Source of the DNA: DASXKD01 sp963762735
GTDB taxonomy: Bacteria; Actinomycetota; Actinomycetes; Streptosporangiales; Streptosporangiaceae
NCBI GenBank assembly: GCA_963762735.1
Contig: CAVXMG010000007.1
Span: 60,149 to 124,148, forward strand
Direction of reading: 5' to 3'
Length of the DNA: 64,000 nt
Below are positions 34,734 through 43,625 of this stretch, one piece after another. Under the pieces are notes generated by a model that worked only from the letters and a program-made list of their open reading frames with translations, was not told the origin of the DNA and searched no databases. Every line of letters begins with the position of its first letter. The stretch's first letter is position 1. Position numbers and translations under genes: made by a program.

Positions 34734-35588
34734 CTATGCCTCCTGAGTCCCGGTGGCCCGGGCCGCGTGCTCGCCCGCGGCGCCGGCCAGGCGGGACTGC
34801 AAGGTGAAGAAGATCTCCGCCGCCCGCGCGCCTGCCCAGCCGGGCGGGAGGAGTTCGGCGGGCAGGCCGGGGTCCAGATAGGGCAGGCGGCGCCAGTCCG
34901 TGAGGACCCTGACGTAGTCCCCGAACGCCTCTCGCGGTCGGGAGGCGGCCCGGCGGCCCGGCCAGCCGTGCAGCACCGGCTCGTAGACGGCGACGAAGTC
35001 GCGGGCCAGCCGCTCGGTCTGGTCCAGGTCCCACCACTGGCGCACCTTGGCGGCGAGGTCACCGAAGGCCAGGTGATCGGCGTGGAACAGATCGGCGTAT
35101 CCGGACAGCCCCAGCCGGGTGAGCATCTCCGCGGTCGCCTCGTGCAGGTAGGCCGGGGCAATCCACACCCCGGGCGCAGCCGTGCCGAATCCGAGGCGGC
35201 TGAGCTGGGACCGCAGCACATGCCGCTGGTGCCGCTCGGCCTCGGGCACCGAGAACACCGCGAGCAGCCAGCCATCCGCCAGCCGGGCCCGCTCCCTGCG
35301 GAAGATCCGGTGATCCCCCTCCCGCAGGATCGCCTGCCCCTCCCCCGACAGCTCGTACCCCGCGGCCCCGCCCGCCCGCCGGGCGACCAGAATCCCCCGC
35401 CGCTTCAGCCGGGATATGGAAGAACGCACCGCAGGCTCATCGACTCCCAGATCCCCGAGCAGGCTGACCAGTGCCGCGACCGACATCCAGCCATCGGCGT
35501 CCCTGGAGTAGAGCCCATAGACGGTCACGATCAACTGCCGGGGCTGCGCCGCTCGCCCTGTCGCCTCCATCACGCCCGTCACCCGCAC
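34734..35588 (-). CDS. PaaX-family transcriptional regulator
   Basis: 284 residues. It has a winged-helix N-terminus (PRQLIVTVYGLYSRDADGWM... SSISRLKRRGIL) and a PaaX-type middle (WLLAVFSVPEAERHQRHVLRSQLSRLGFG, APGVWIAP) with a C-terminal ligand-binding region. PaaX repressors respond to aryl-CoA thioesters such as phenylacetyl-CoA. It is divergent from the RidA gene with 44 bases between starts, so it probably controls that side. A start at ATG 35570 is an alternative to GTG 35588. Confidence 0.92.
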   Translation of the reverse strand: MRVTGVMEATGRAAQPRQLIVTVYGLYSRDADGWMSVAALVSLLGDLGVDEPAVRSSISRLKRRGILVARRAGGAAGYELSGEGQAILREGDHRIFRRERARLADGWLLAVFSVPEAERHQRHVLRSQLSRLGFGTAAPGVWIAPAYLHEATAEMLTRLGLSGYADLFHADHLAFGDLAAKVRQWWDLDQTERLARDFVAVYEPVLHGWPGRRAASRPREAFGDYVRVLTDWRRLPYLDPGLPAELLPPGWAGARAAEIFFTLQSRLAGAAGEHAARATGTQEA

Positions 35589-35632
35589 AAGATAACGCTC
35601 GCCCTCCCGGCCGGTGTGGTATCAACAGGCCC

Positions 35633-36050
35633 GTGAGCATCGAGCGGATCAACCCCGGCGAACTGGCCCAGCCGTCAGGCTTCTCCCACGCGGTGGCCGC
35701 CACCGGCGGCCGCCTGGTCTTCCTGGCCGGGCAGACAGGCTACGGGGCGGACGGCGCGATCGTGGCCGGCGGCCTGGTGCCCCAGTTCGAGCGGGCACTG
35801 GCAAACCTGCTCGCAGCCCTGCGGGCCGCGGGCGGCGCGCCTGCCGACCTGGTCAGCCTGACGATCTACGCGGTGGACCTGGCGGCAGTACCGGGCGCAG
35901 GCACGCGAGATCGGCCAGGCATGGCGGCGACTGTGCGGCCGGGAATACCCGGCCATGGCCGCCGTCGGCGTATCCCGGCTCTGGGACACCAGCGCCCTCG
36001 TGGAAATACAGGGCTTCGCCGTCGCGGGAGCGGCGGCTCTGGAGGGCTGA
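35633..36050 (+). pseudogene. RidA-family protein, interrupted by a one-base shift
   Basis: GTG 35633 opens SIERINPGELAQPSGFSHAV, LVFLAGQTGYGADG and LTIYAVDLAA, a RidA/YjgF fold. Near 35887 the conserved sequence moves to the next frame (YRAQAREIGQAWRRLCGREY, then PAMAAVGVSRLW and VEIQGFAV) and ends at TGA 36050. Removing one base gives 138 residues, the normal length. RidA proteins hydrolyse reactive imines/enamines. This subtype is commonly found beside aminobenzoyl-CoA-type degradation genes, as here. As sequenced it would be truncated or lost unless the shift is an error. Confidence 0.8.
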
Positions 36051-36108
36051 CGGCCTCCCTCAGGGCTCAAGCGTCCCCTCAGGCTCCCCGCGCTCAGGGC
36101 CCGGCACG

Positions 36109-36144
36109 GCCAAGGCCCCGCGACTCCAGTCGCGGGGCCTTGGC
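36109..36144. terminator. Strong two-way terminator
   Basis: Perfect 16-base arms (36109-36124 and 36129-36144) close a TCCA tetraloop between the converging RidA and S53 genes. Confidence 0.85.
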
Positions 36145-36194
36145 TACGGAGGCTCCGGGGGCGCTCAGTCCTGCGCGACCCCCGGGAGCGGCAC

Positions 36195-37706
36195 TCAGTG
36201 ACCGGCGAGCGCGGGCACCAAGGTGGCGGCGTTGGGCGTGCCAAGGCCGGTGACCGGGTCCCAGCCGGTTGTCGCCGGGTAGCCGGGGATGGTCGGGTCG
36301 GTCTGGTTGTTGCCGTTGGTCACGTCGTAGAAGTACGTGCCGTAGTTGGGCCCTGACGCGAGCGTGTACAGGGTGGGGTTGATCTGGCCAAGGCCGTGCC
36401 CAGCGATCTGGTCGGCGATCGCGACGAGTCCGGCCCATTGCGGCGAGGACGCCGACGTGCCGCCGACCACGTACCAGCCCGCACTGCAGGGATCGCCGCT
36501 GGGGCAGGTCAGGCCGCCGGTCGCATCCCCGGGCGCGGTGTCGTAGACCAGCACACCGGTGCGGGAACTGGCCTGGTAGGCGACGTCAGGGACACCGCGC
36601 ATGGCACCGATGGCGGTGGAGTCCGCTGGCAGCGTGTCCTGGTAGGAGGGCTTGGCGAACACGTGGCTGAAGCCGCCGCCGGAGTCGACCCAGCCGATCT
36701 CACGCACGCCCGGGTTGGCGGGCGACTGGCAGTTCACCGGCGGGTCGGTCGTGTCGACGCCCACGCCGGTGGTGGGGTCGGTGCACAGGTAGGTGCCGCC
36801 CACCCCGGTCACCAGCGGGTCCGACGCGGGCCACCCCACAGTGGGGAACGGGATCGTCTTGGGGTGCTTGATGGGTGTCTTCCCTGGGTTGGCGGTGCCG
36901 CCGTCACCGGAACTGGCCAGCACGGTGACGCCGTTGGCAGCGGCCGAGATGAACGCGTGCCGCAGGTTCAGCAGCGATTGGGTGCTTCCGAAGGTCTCCT
37001 CCGCGGCGCCGAAGCTCTGGGTGATGACGTTCGCCTCGTGGTGGTCCACGATGAACTGCTCGGCGTTCATCATCGCCGGGAAGCCCTGCACGCCCAGTAC
37101 CTCGGCCGGGTTCGTGGTGACGTTGATGATGTTGGCTCCCGGCGCGATGGAGTGCGCCCACTCGACATCCAGGGCGGTCTCCAGGGCCCAGATGTTACGC
37201 GTCTGGATGCCGGCGCCATGGCTCTTCGGCGGTGGCGCCTTGACCTGGGTCTTGCCGTTCCAGTAGAAGTGCTGGAACGTCGGCATCCCGGCCGCGCAGG
37301 TCACGCCCGGCTCCCCGCACATGTGCGGCAGGCCCATCTGGGTGTCGAAGTTCCCCAGGTCCGAGGCCATGTTGGGGTTGCCGAACGAGTCGATGATGGC
37401 GATGGTCATGCCCTGGCCCGCATCGTTCGCCGCGTACAGCGGTGGCAGGTTGTAGGAAGCCTGCATCGATGTCGGGGTGAAGCAGCGGCGCCCGACCGAG
37501 AAGCAGTCCGTCTCGGCCGGCGGTGTCGTGCTCGCGGACAGGTACTGATAATCCGCTACAGCCGGAACCGGCGCCGGCAGACTCCCGCCGGCAGCGATGC
37601 CCGCGGCTGCGGGCCCCAGTCCCAGCGCCACCGCGCCGGCGAAGGAGACAGTCACCACCTGGCGAACTGCCTGCCGCATGTGCTGGTAAAACACGCTGAC
37701 CTCCAT
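36195..37706 (-). CDS. Secreted S53 (sedolisin) peptidase without a long prodomain
   Basis: 503 residues, with a signal peptide (about 10-40). The catalytic set is complete: Glu176 and Asp180 in ALETALDVEWAHS, oxyanion Asp268 in SSGDGG, nucleophile Ser418 in GGTSASSP, and the calcium-site ending TGWDPVTGLGTPN. Sedolisins are acid-active serine peptidases. Most are made with a prodomain of about 180 residues; here only about 80 residues separate the signal from the catalytic core. Activation must differ or be absent. It is divergent from the monooxygenase gene, and presumably has its own promoter. Confidence 0.93.
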   Translation of the reverse strand: MEVSVFYQHMRQAVRQVVTVSFAGAVALGLGPAAAGIAAGGSLPAPVPAVADYQYLSASTTPPAETDCFSVGRRCFTPTSMQASYNLPPLYAANDAGQGMTIAIIDSFGNPNMASDLGNFDTQMGLPHMCGEPGVTCAAGMPTFQHFYWNGKTQVKAPPPKSHGAGIQTRNIWALETALDVEWAHSIAPGANIINVTTNPAEVLGVQGFPAMMNAEQFIVDHHEANVITQSFGAAEETFGSTQSLLNLRHAFISAAANGVTVLASSGDGGTANPGKTPIKHPKTIPFPTVGWPASDPLVTGVGGTYLCTDPTTGVGVDTTDPPVNCQSPANPGVREIGWVDSGGGFSHVFAKPSYQDTLPADSTAIGAMRGVPDVAYQASSRTGVLVYDTAPGDATGGLTCPSGDPCSAGWYVVGGTSASSPQWAGLVAIADQIAGHGLGQINPTLYTLASGPNYGTYFYDVTNGNNQTDPTIPGYPATTGWDPVTGLGTPNAATLVPALAGH

Positions 37707-37972
37707 CCCCCCTGATGGGGAGCAAAGTTAGCTACCTGCCTTGGGCTGGACATAGCTCCAATCGGCTGGGCGCCGCTGCGGGAAGCGGCGGCCGTGACCA
37801 GGAGAGAACACCCCCACACCAGGCCAAACGCCGGGCAGCCCAGGCCCGTTACGCGCACACGCTCGTGATGCGGTCGTGCGCATTCGCTGGTCACGCCGGC
37901 CGCCGGTGCGCCCCGGGTCCCGTGCGGCCCTGGGCGCAGGGCTGCCCGGACCTCGTAACGCATGTCGAATTA

Positions 37973-38000
37973 TTGACGGTCGTACGAACAGCGACATATC
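37973..38000 (+). promoter_or_regulatory. Candidate promoter/operator for the monooxygenase operon
   Basis: A TTGACG hexamer (37973-37978) stands 16 bases before a weak CATATC -10-like hexamer (37995-38000), 33 bases before the GTG at 38033. The palindrome TCGTACGA (37980-37987) lies in the spacer, where a repressor would block transcription. The rest of the 326-base gap (37707-38032) shows no gene. Confidence 0.4.
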
Positions 38001-38032
38001 GTGGCGGCAGGCGCACGGAAGGAGCAAGCGGA

Positions 38033-39319
38033 GTGCGTATCGCCGTGCTCGGCGGGGGGCCTGGCGGGCTGTACTTCGCCGCGCTGGCCAAGCAACTCGA
38101 TCCCCGCCACGAGGTGCACCTCTGGGAGCGGAACGCGCCCGGCGACACGTTCGGCTTCGGGGTGGTGTTCTCCGACGAGACGCTGGGCGGGATCGAGCAC
38201 GCCGACGCCGCCGTGTTCGCGGCCATGGAACGGGACTTCGCCCGCTGGGACGACATCGACGTGCACTACCACGGCACGGTGCTCACCTCGGGCGGGCACG
38301 GCTTCGCCGCGATGAGCCGGCACCGGCTGCTCGCCATCCTCCAGCAGCGGTGCGCGGACCTGGGGGTGCGGGCGCGGTTCAGCACCCCGGCCCCGGACGC
38401 CATGACGCTGGCGGCGGATTATGACCTGGTCGTCGCCGCCGACGGGGCCAACTCACCGACCAGGTCGCAGCTGGCCGGCGCGGTCGGGCCGGACCTGGAG
38501 GCGCGGAACTGCGCCTACATCTGGCTCGGCACCGACCTGGTCTTCGACGCGTTCAAGTTCTACATCCTGGACACCCCGGCCGGGGTCATGCAGGTCCACG
38601 GGTACCCCTACAGCCGGGACGCGAGCACGTTCATCCTGGAGGCACACGACGACGTGTGGCGCCGCGCGGGGTTCGCCGGGCCGGCCGCGGCCGCCGCGGG
38701 GCTGCCCCCCGGGCGCAGCGACGAGGCGTCCATCGAGATCATCCGCGGCCTGTGCGCCGACGTCTTGGGCGGGGCGGCGGGGTCGGGGCTAGCACTGGGC
38801 GGCCACGCGATCGTCGGCAACAACTCCCGGTGGGTGAACTTCACCACGGTGCGCTGCGCCCGCTGGCACCACGGCAACGTGGTGCTGATCGGCGACGCAG
38901 CGCACACCGCGCACTTCTCCATCGGCTCGGGCACCAAGCTGGCCATGGAGGACGCGCTTGCGCTGGCCGCGTGCCTGCACGAGCAGCGCGATGTCGCCAC
39001 GGCGCTTGAGGCATATGAGGCAGAACGACGCCCCGTGGTTGCGTCCACCCAGCGGGCGGCCCAGGCCAGCCTTGAGTGGTTCGAGCACATCGGTTCCTAC
39101 ACCGGTCAGGAGCCCGAGCAGTTCGCGTTCAACATCATTACCCGCAGCCGCCGGGTCACCTACGACAACCTGCGGCTACGGGATCCGGAGTTCGTCGCGG
39201 GAATGGACCGCTGGTTCGCCGGCCAGCAGGACGCCGCGAGGACGGCACAGGGGACGGCACAGTGCCGCAGGTCCGGCCGCCGATGTTCCAGCCGGGCCGG
39301 ATCGGCGGCCTGCACCTGA
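38033..39319 (+). CDS. FAD-dependent monooxygenase (salicylyl-CoA / 2-aminobenzoyl-CoA hydroxylase-like)
   Basis: GTG start after GGAAGGAG. It has the Rossmann motif GGGPGG (7-12), VFSDETLGGIEHAD, VVAADGANS (DG motif), and GDAAHTAHFSIGSGTKLAMEDA (second FAD-binding GD motif). This is the N-terminal half of bifunctional salicylyl-CoA 5-hydroxylase / 2-aminobenzoyl-CoA monooxygenase-reductase proteins. Recognisable protein ends near DRWFAGQQDAARTAQ. The last about 20 codons are a shadow of the overlapping oxidoreductase gene. Together they would perform flavin-dependent hydroxylation and partial reduction of an aryl-CoA ring. Confidence 0.9.
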   Translation: MRIAVLGGGPGGLYFAALAKQLDPRHEVHLWERNAPGDTFGFGVVFSDETLGGIEHADAAVFAAMERDFARWDDIDVHYHGTVLTSGGHGFAAMSRHRLLAILQQRCADLGVRARFSTPAPDAMTLAADYDLVVAADGANSPTRSQLAGAVGPDLEARNCAYIWLGTDLVFDAFKFYILDTPAGVMQVHGYPYSRDASTFILEAHDDVWRRAGFAGPAAAAAGLPPGRSDEASIEIIRGLCADVLGGAAGSGLALGGHAIVGNNSRWVNFTTVRCARWHHGNVVLIGDAAHTAHFSIGSGTKLAMEDALALAACLHEQRDVATALEAYEAERRPVVASTQRAAQASLEWFEHIGSYTGQEPEQFAFNIITRSRRVTYDNLRLRDPEFVAGMDRWFAGQQDAARTAQGTAQCRRSGRRCSSRAGSAACT

Positions 39320-40476
39320 AGAACCGGGTCATCGTGTCGCCGATGGACATGTACTCGGCCCGCGACGGCCTGCCCGGTGACTTCCACCTGGTGCACCTGG
39401 GCAGCAAGGCGCTCGGCGGGGCCGGCCTGGTGATGACCGAGATGGTGTGCGTGTCGCCGGAGGGGCGGATCAGCCCCGGCTGCGCGGGCCTGTACACCGA
39501 TGACCAGGAGGCCGCGTGGCGCCGCGTGGCTGACTTCGTGCACGAGGGGACCGACGCCCGGATCGGGATCCAGCTCGGCCACTCGGGCCGTAAGGGCTCC
39601 ACCCGGCTGATGTGGGAGGGCATCGATCAGCCCCTGCCCGAGGGCAACTGGGAGGTGTGCGGCCCGTCCGCGATCCCTTACTCACCGGCCAACCAGGTGC
39701 CGCGCGAGCTGACGCAGGCCGACCTGGCCGAGATCACCGGGCAGTTCGCCCAGGCGGCGGAGCGGGCCGCGCGGGCCGGTTTCGACCTGCTCGAACTGCA
39801 CTGCGCGCACGGCTACCTGCTGTCGGAGTTCCTGTCCCCGCTCAGCAACCAGCGCACCGACGCCTACGGAGGGCCGCTGGAGAACCGGCTGCGCTACCCG
39901 CTTGAGGTGCTGGACGCGATCCGGGCGGTGTGGCCGGCCGGGCGCCCGGTCACGGTGCGGATCTCCGCGACCGACTGGCACGAGGGAGGCGTCGACGCCG
40001 ACGAGGCGGTGGAGATCGCCCGGGCGTTCGCCGAGCACGGTGTGGACGGTGTGGACGTGTCCACCGGTCAGGTGGTCAGCGACGAGCGCCCGGCGTTCGG
40101 CCGCAGCTACCAGACCCCGTACGCGGACCGGATCCGCAACGAGATCGGCCGCAAGTATGGTGTGGCGGTGATCGCGGTCGGAGTCATCTCCTCCTATGAC
40201 GATGTCAACTCGATCCTGCTGGCGGGGCGCGCCGACTTCTGCGCGCTGGGCCGGGCCCACCTGTATAACCCGCAGTGGACCCTGCACGCCGCGGCGGACC
40301 AGGGCTACGCGGGCCCGGGCGCGGCCTGGCCGGACCAGTTCGCCGCGGGCAACCGCAAGCCGCAGACCGGCCGCACCGACGGCCCGCGCCCCCGGCTGGA
40401 GCTGATCAGGGCCGGCGTGCCTGGCACCGCGCACGCCCGGTGGCGCCCGGGCGCGGATTCCGGAGCCAGGCCATGA
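39262..40476 (+). CDS. Old-yellow-enzyme-family NADH:flavin oxidoreductase
   Basis: 404 residues from GTG 39262, behind AGGGGA; ATG 39283 is an alternative. It has the OYE TIM barrel: NRVIVSPMDMYSARDGLPGD, LVHLGSKALGGAGLVMTEM, HCAHGYLLSEFLSPLSNQRT and YGGPLENRLRYPLEV. The SPMDMYSA wording is that of the C-terminal half of bifunctional salicylyl-CoA hydroxylase proteins. It overlaps the monooxygenase by 58 bases in a different frame, so the pair is either a naturally split protein or a broken fusion. Its stop overlaps the acyl-CoA dehydrogenase ATG (ATGA). Confidence 0.92.
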   Translation: MPQVRPPMFQPGRIGGLHLKNRVIVSPMDMYSARDGLPGDFHLVHLGSKALGGAGLVMTEMVCVSPEGRISPGCAGLYTDDQEAAWRRVADFVHEGTDARIGIQLGHSGRKGSTRLMWEGIDQPLPEGNWEVCGPSAIPYSPANQVPRELTQADLAEITGQFAQAAERAARAGFDLLELHCAHGYLLSEFLSPLSNQRTDAYGGPLENRLRYPLEVLDAIRAVWPAGRPVTVRISATDWHEGGVDADEAVEIARAFAEHGVDGVDVSTGQVVSDERPAFGRSYQTPYADRIRNEIGRKYGVAVIAVGVISSYDDVNSILLAGRADFCALGRAHLYNPQWTLHAAADQGYAGPGAAWPDQFAAGNRKPQTGRTDGPRPRLELIRAGVPGTAHARWRPGADSGARP

Positions 40477-41672
40477 CCGCGTCCGGGCAGGCCGCTGAGC
40501 GGCCCGGCTCGGTCGCCGGTCAGTTCGGGCTGACCGCCGCCCAGCAGGATTTCGCGGCGCGGGTGCGCGCGCAGGCAGCGGAGGAGCTGCAGCCGCTGGC
40601 CGACGCCGGGCAGCCGGGACGGGTCAACAGGGAACTGCTGCGCGCGATGGGACGGCTCGGCATGCTGGCCCGCCTGTTCCCCGGTGCGGCGCTCCCCGGT
40701 GCGGCGGCCGGGCAGCCCTCCTCCCGTGAGGCCGCAGCCCTGGACCTGTGCCTGCTCCGGGAGTCGCTGGCCACCCGGTGCACCGAGGCCGAGACCGCCC
40801 TCGCGCTGCAGGGACTGGGCAGTTACCCGGTGCTGCAGTCGGGGTCCGACGAGCAGGTCAGCCGGTGGCTGCCCGCCGTGGCCGCCGGGGACGCGGTGGC
40901 CGCGTTCGCGCTGTCCGAGCCCGGTGCCGGGTCCGACGCCGCGGCGCTGGAGCTCGCCGCCCTGCCGGACGGGGAGGGGTGGCGGCTGACCGGCATCAAG
41001 ACCTGGATCTCCAACGCGCCCGAGGCCGACTTCTACACGGTGTTCGCCCGGACCACACCGGGCGGCGGGGCCCGCGGGGTCAGCGCCTTCCTGGTCCCGG
41101 CGGACCGGCCGGGGCTGTCCGGCACGCACCTGGACATGGTCAGCCCGCACCCGATCGGCAGTCTGGCCTTCGACGGGGTGCCCGTTTACGCCGGCGATCT
41201 GCTCGGGGAGCCCGACCGTGGCTTCGCGGTGGCAATGCGGACGCTGAACCTGTTCCGCCCGAGCGTGGGCGCGTTCGCGGTGGGCATGGCGCAGGCGGCG
41301 CTCGAGGCGGCCTGCGAGTACGCGGCATCCAGGACCGTATTCGGCGGGCCGCTCAAGGACCAGCAGGCGGTGGCGCACCTGCTTGCCGAGATGGCGACCC
41401 GTACCGAGGCGGCCCGGCTGCTCGTGTACTCGGCGGCGGCGGCCCTGGACGCGGGGGCGCCCGGGGTGGCCGGGCGCAGCGCCATGGCCAAGCTGTTCGC
41501 GACGGAGACGGCCCAGTACGTGGTCGACTCGGCGGTGCAGATCCACGGTGCCCGCGCCCTGGAGCGGGGCCACCTGCTGGAACACCTGTACCGGGAGGTC
41601 CGTGCCCCGCGCATCTACGAGGGCGCCTCCGAGATCCAGCGCACGATCATCGCCAGGCAACTGTTCAAGTAG
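40473..41672 (+). CDS. Acyl-CoA dehydrogenase
   Basis: 399 residues. Signatures are AAFALSEPGAGSDAAAL (first ACAD signature), TGIKTWISNAP, and QIHGARALERGHLLEHLYRE with APRIYEGASEIQRTIIARQL (second signature). The catalytic base Glu is expected in YEGASEIQ. An unusual N-terminus (LTAAQQDFAARVRAQAAEEL) replaces the standard helical start. It is translationally coupled to the oxidoreductase through ATGA and probably oxidises the ring-reduced or ring-opened CoA thioester in the same pathway. Confidence 0.95.
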   Translation: MTASGQAAERPGSVAGQFGLTAAQQDFAARVRAQAAEELQPLADAGQPGRVNRELLRAMGRLGMLARLFPGAALPGAAAGQPSSREAAALDLCLLRESLATRCTEAETALALQGLGSYPVLQSGSDEQVSRWLPAVAAGDAVAAFALSEPGAGSDAAALELAALPDGEGWRLTGIKTWISNAPEADFYTVFARTTPGGGARGVSAFLVPADRPGLSGTHLDMVSPHPIGSLAFDGVPVYAGDLLGEPDRGFAVAMRTLNLFRPSVGAFAVGMAQAALEAACEYAASRTVFGGPLKDQQAVAHLLAEMATRTEAARLLVYSAAAALDAGAPGVAGRSAMAKLFATETAQYVVDSAVQIHGARALERGHLLEHLYREVRAPRIYEGASEIQRTIIARQLFK

Positions 41673-41794
41673 GGCGCACCCGTGCCGTGGATACCCGGCG
41701 CGCTGTGAACCTGCCGGCTGGGTCATGCGTCTTTCGTACGGACCCCGTTCCCACCTATGTCGGCATTATCCGGGCATAGCGGACAGCTATTCCG

Positions 41795-41842
41795 GTGCTG
41801 GCTTACAACGCCACCACGGGGGCGGAGTTGTGGGCGCGGCGG
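41795..41842 (+). pseudogene. Fragment of a propeller repeat
   Basis: One frame reads VLAYNATTGAELWARR, matching the YxAATGAxLWxxRY blade motif of the following gene. No start or continuation is present. I take it as the remnant of another array member. Confidence 0.45.
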
Positions 41843-41871
41843 TGCCCGGCCTGCCGCCACGAAGGGACGTC

Positions 41872-43200
41872 ATGAAGCACCAACTCCGGCTGGCAGCGCT
41901 GGCCGTGCTCACCGTCGCCGGCCTCGCGCCTGCGATGGCCCTGTCCCCGGCCCTGGCAGCGCCCATCACCGCGACGGCTGGCAGCCCGGCGCGGCTCTGG
42001 GTGATGCACCAGTACGTGACGAGAGCGGGCTTCAACCTCAAGGTCGCCGCGAGCCCGGACGGGTCGGCGGTGTTCGTGGCGGGCGCGATACTGAAGGCGA
42101 ATCACAAGGGGACGAACGCGTCGGTGACGGCCCTCAACCCCACCACCGGTGCGACGCTCTGGCAGACCCAGTACACGGCCTCGCCGAACAGCGGCTTCTC
42201 CCACATCGCGGTGAGCCCGGACGGGTCCACGGCGTTCGCCGCAGCGGGGGCCGAGCCCGTCGGCGGTGGCGCCTCCAACGCGCTCATCGTCGCTTTCAGC
42301 GCCGCTACCGGGGCCATTCTCTGGACGGCGGGCGCGGGCTTCGTCGCCCCGGTGGACGGTCTCGCCGTGGCCCCGGACGGATCGGCGGTGTTCACCACCG
42401 GCGCGGCGGGCACGGTCGCCTACGACGCGGCCACCGGCGCGACGCTGTGGACGGCGGCGGGCGGCAACTCCATTACCGCGGCACCGGACGGCTCCACCGT
42501 CTATGTGGCGAGCACGACGTCGGTCCCTGTGCAGCGCACGGCGTTCCTGACCAGCGCCTACAACGCCGCGACCGGGGCGGCAATGTGGCAAAGCCGGTTC
42601 AACGTCCCGAAGGGCTCCAGCGGGCCGGACGCGATCGCGGCCAGCCCGGACGGGGCAGCGGTGTTCGTCACCGGGGGCACGTCCACGAACGGGTTGCAGT
42701 CGCATGTCGGCACCGTGGCGTACAAGGCCGCCACGGGCACCCGGCTGTGGGCTCGGGTCCTGACCACCCCGAGTGTCTCCTCCGGGATCGCCACCAGCCC
42801 GGACGGCTCCACGGTGTACGTACTCAACAGCGCCAGCACGCCGAACAACGGCACCGCGTATGCCACGGAGGCCTACGCCGCCACCAACGGAGCCATCCGC
42901 TGGACGGCCCGTTATCAGGGCCCGGTCACCGGCAGCTTCACCCTCCCCGCGGATCTCGCGGTCAGCCCGGACGGCGCCAGGGTCTACGTCACCGGCAACA
43001 GTCCCGCTCCCAGCGGCCAGGTCCAGTTCGCCACGGTCGCCTATGACGCCGCCACCGGGGCCGCCGCCTGGGTGGCGCGCTACGGGCACGGCACGCAGAA
43101 CTCCGCCGGTGAAGGGGTGGCGGTCAGCCCCGACTCCTCGAAGGTCTACGTCACCGGTGACACCGCCAGGTTTGGAACCACCATCGGCTACGGCGCCTGA
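41872..43200 (+). CDS. Secreted propeller-repeat protein (PQQ/SBBP-like), intact copy
   Basis: 442 residues from ATG after GAAGGGAC. It has a signal peptide (MKHQLRLAALAVLTVAGLAP, cleaved near residue 30). The repeat unit of about 50-60 residues is AVSPDGSxVFVTG...TVAYDAATGAxLWxxRY, repeated about seven times, predicting a beta-propeller. It ends shortly after SPDSSKVYVTGDTARFGTTIGYGA, slightly short of a complete last blade. No enzyme motif. It is the best preserved of four neighbouring related sequences (41795-44038). Confidence 0.85.
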   Translation: MKHQLRLAALAVLTVAGLAPAMALSPALAAPITATAGSPARLWVMHQYVTRAGFNLKVAASPDGSAVFVAGAILKANHKGTNASVTALNPTTGATLWQTQYTASPNSGFSHIAVSPDGSTAFAAAGAEPVGGGASNALIVAFSAATGAILWTAGAGFVAPVDGLAVAPDGSAVFTTGAAGTVAYDAATGATLWTAAGGNSITAAPDGSTVYVASTTSVPVQRTAFLTSAYNAATGAAMWQSRFNVPKGSSGPDAIAASPDGAAVFVTGGTSTNGLQSHVGTVAYKAATGTRLWARVLTTPSVSSGIATSPDGSTVYVLNSASTPNNGTAYATEAYAATNGAIRWTARYQGPVTGSFTLPADLAVSPDGARVYVTGNSPAPSGQVQFATVAYDAATGAAAWVARYGHGTQNSAGEGVAVSPDSSKVYVTGDTARFGTTIGYGA

Positions 43201-43212
43201 GGGGTGACCACG

Positions 43213-43614
43213 ATGAAGCGAATCGCCACGCTGGCAGGCCTTGCCGCCGTCACCGTTGCCGGCCTCGTACCCGCCGCCGCCCTGTCGCTGGCCGGCACCG
43301 CCGCGGCGGCCGCCCAGGCACCGCTTTGGGTGACCCATCAGGATGTGCTCAACGGCGGCATCAACGCCCAGGTCGCGGCGAGCCCGGACGGCTCGGCGGT
43401 GTTCGTGGCCGGCCAGATGAACAAGCGGACCGACGTCGCGGAGGCCGTGCTCCGGGCCTGCAACCCCGCGACCGGTGCGGCGCTGTGGCAGGACAAGTAC
43501 ACCGCGACGGCGCTGAGCCTGTTCTCCGCCGTCGCGGTGAGCCCGGACTCCGCCAAGGTCTTCGCCACCGGCGACACCGGCAACGACGCGGCTACCGTGG
43601 CCTACAACTCCTGA
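43213..43614 (+). CDS. Truncated secreted propeller-repeat protein
   Basis: 133 residues from ATG 43213 (GAGGGG upstream). A signal peptide very like that of the previous gene (LAGLAAVTVAGLVPAAAL) is followed by only about two blades, ending in the middle of a VAYN motif. It is a third the size of its neighbour and 12 bases downstream. It is likely the stump of a duplicate whose 3' part was lost, although it can still be translated and exported. Confidence 0.7.
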   Translation: MKRIATLAGLAAVTVAGLVPAAALSLAGTAAAAAQAPLWVTHQDVLNGGINAQVAASPDGSAVFVAGQMNKRTDVAEAVLRACNPATGAALWQDKYTATALSLFSAVAVSPDSAKVFATGDTGNDAATVAYNS

Positions 43615-43625
43615 AGGAGACCGCG

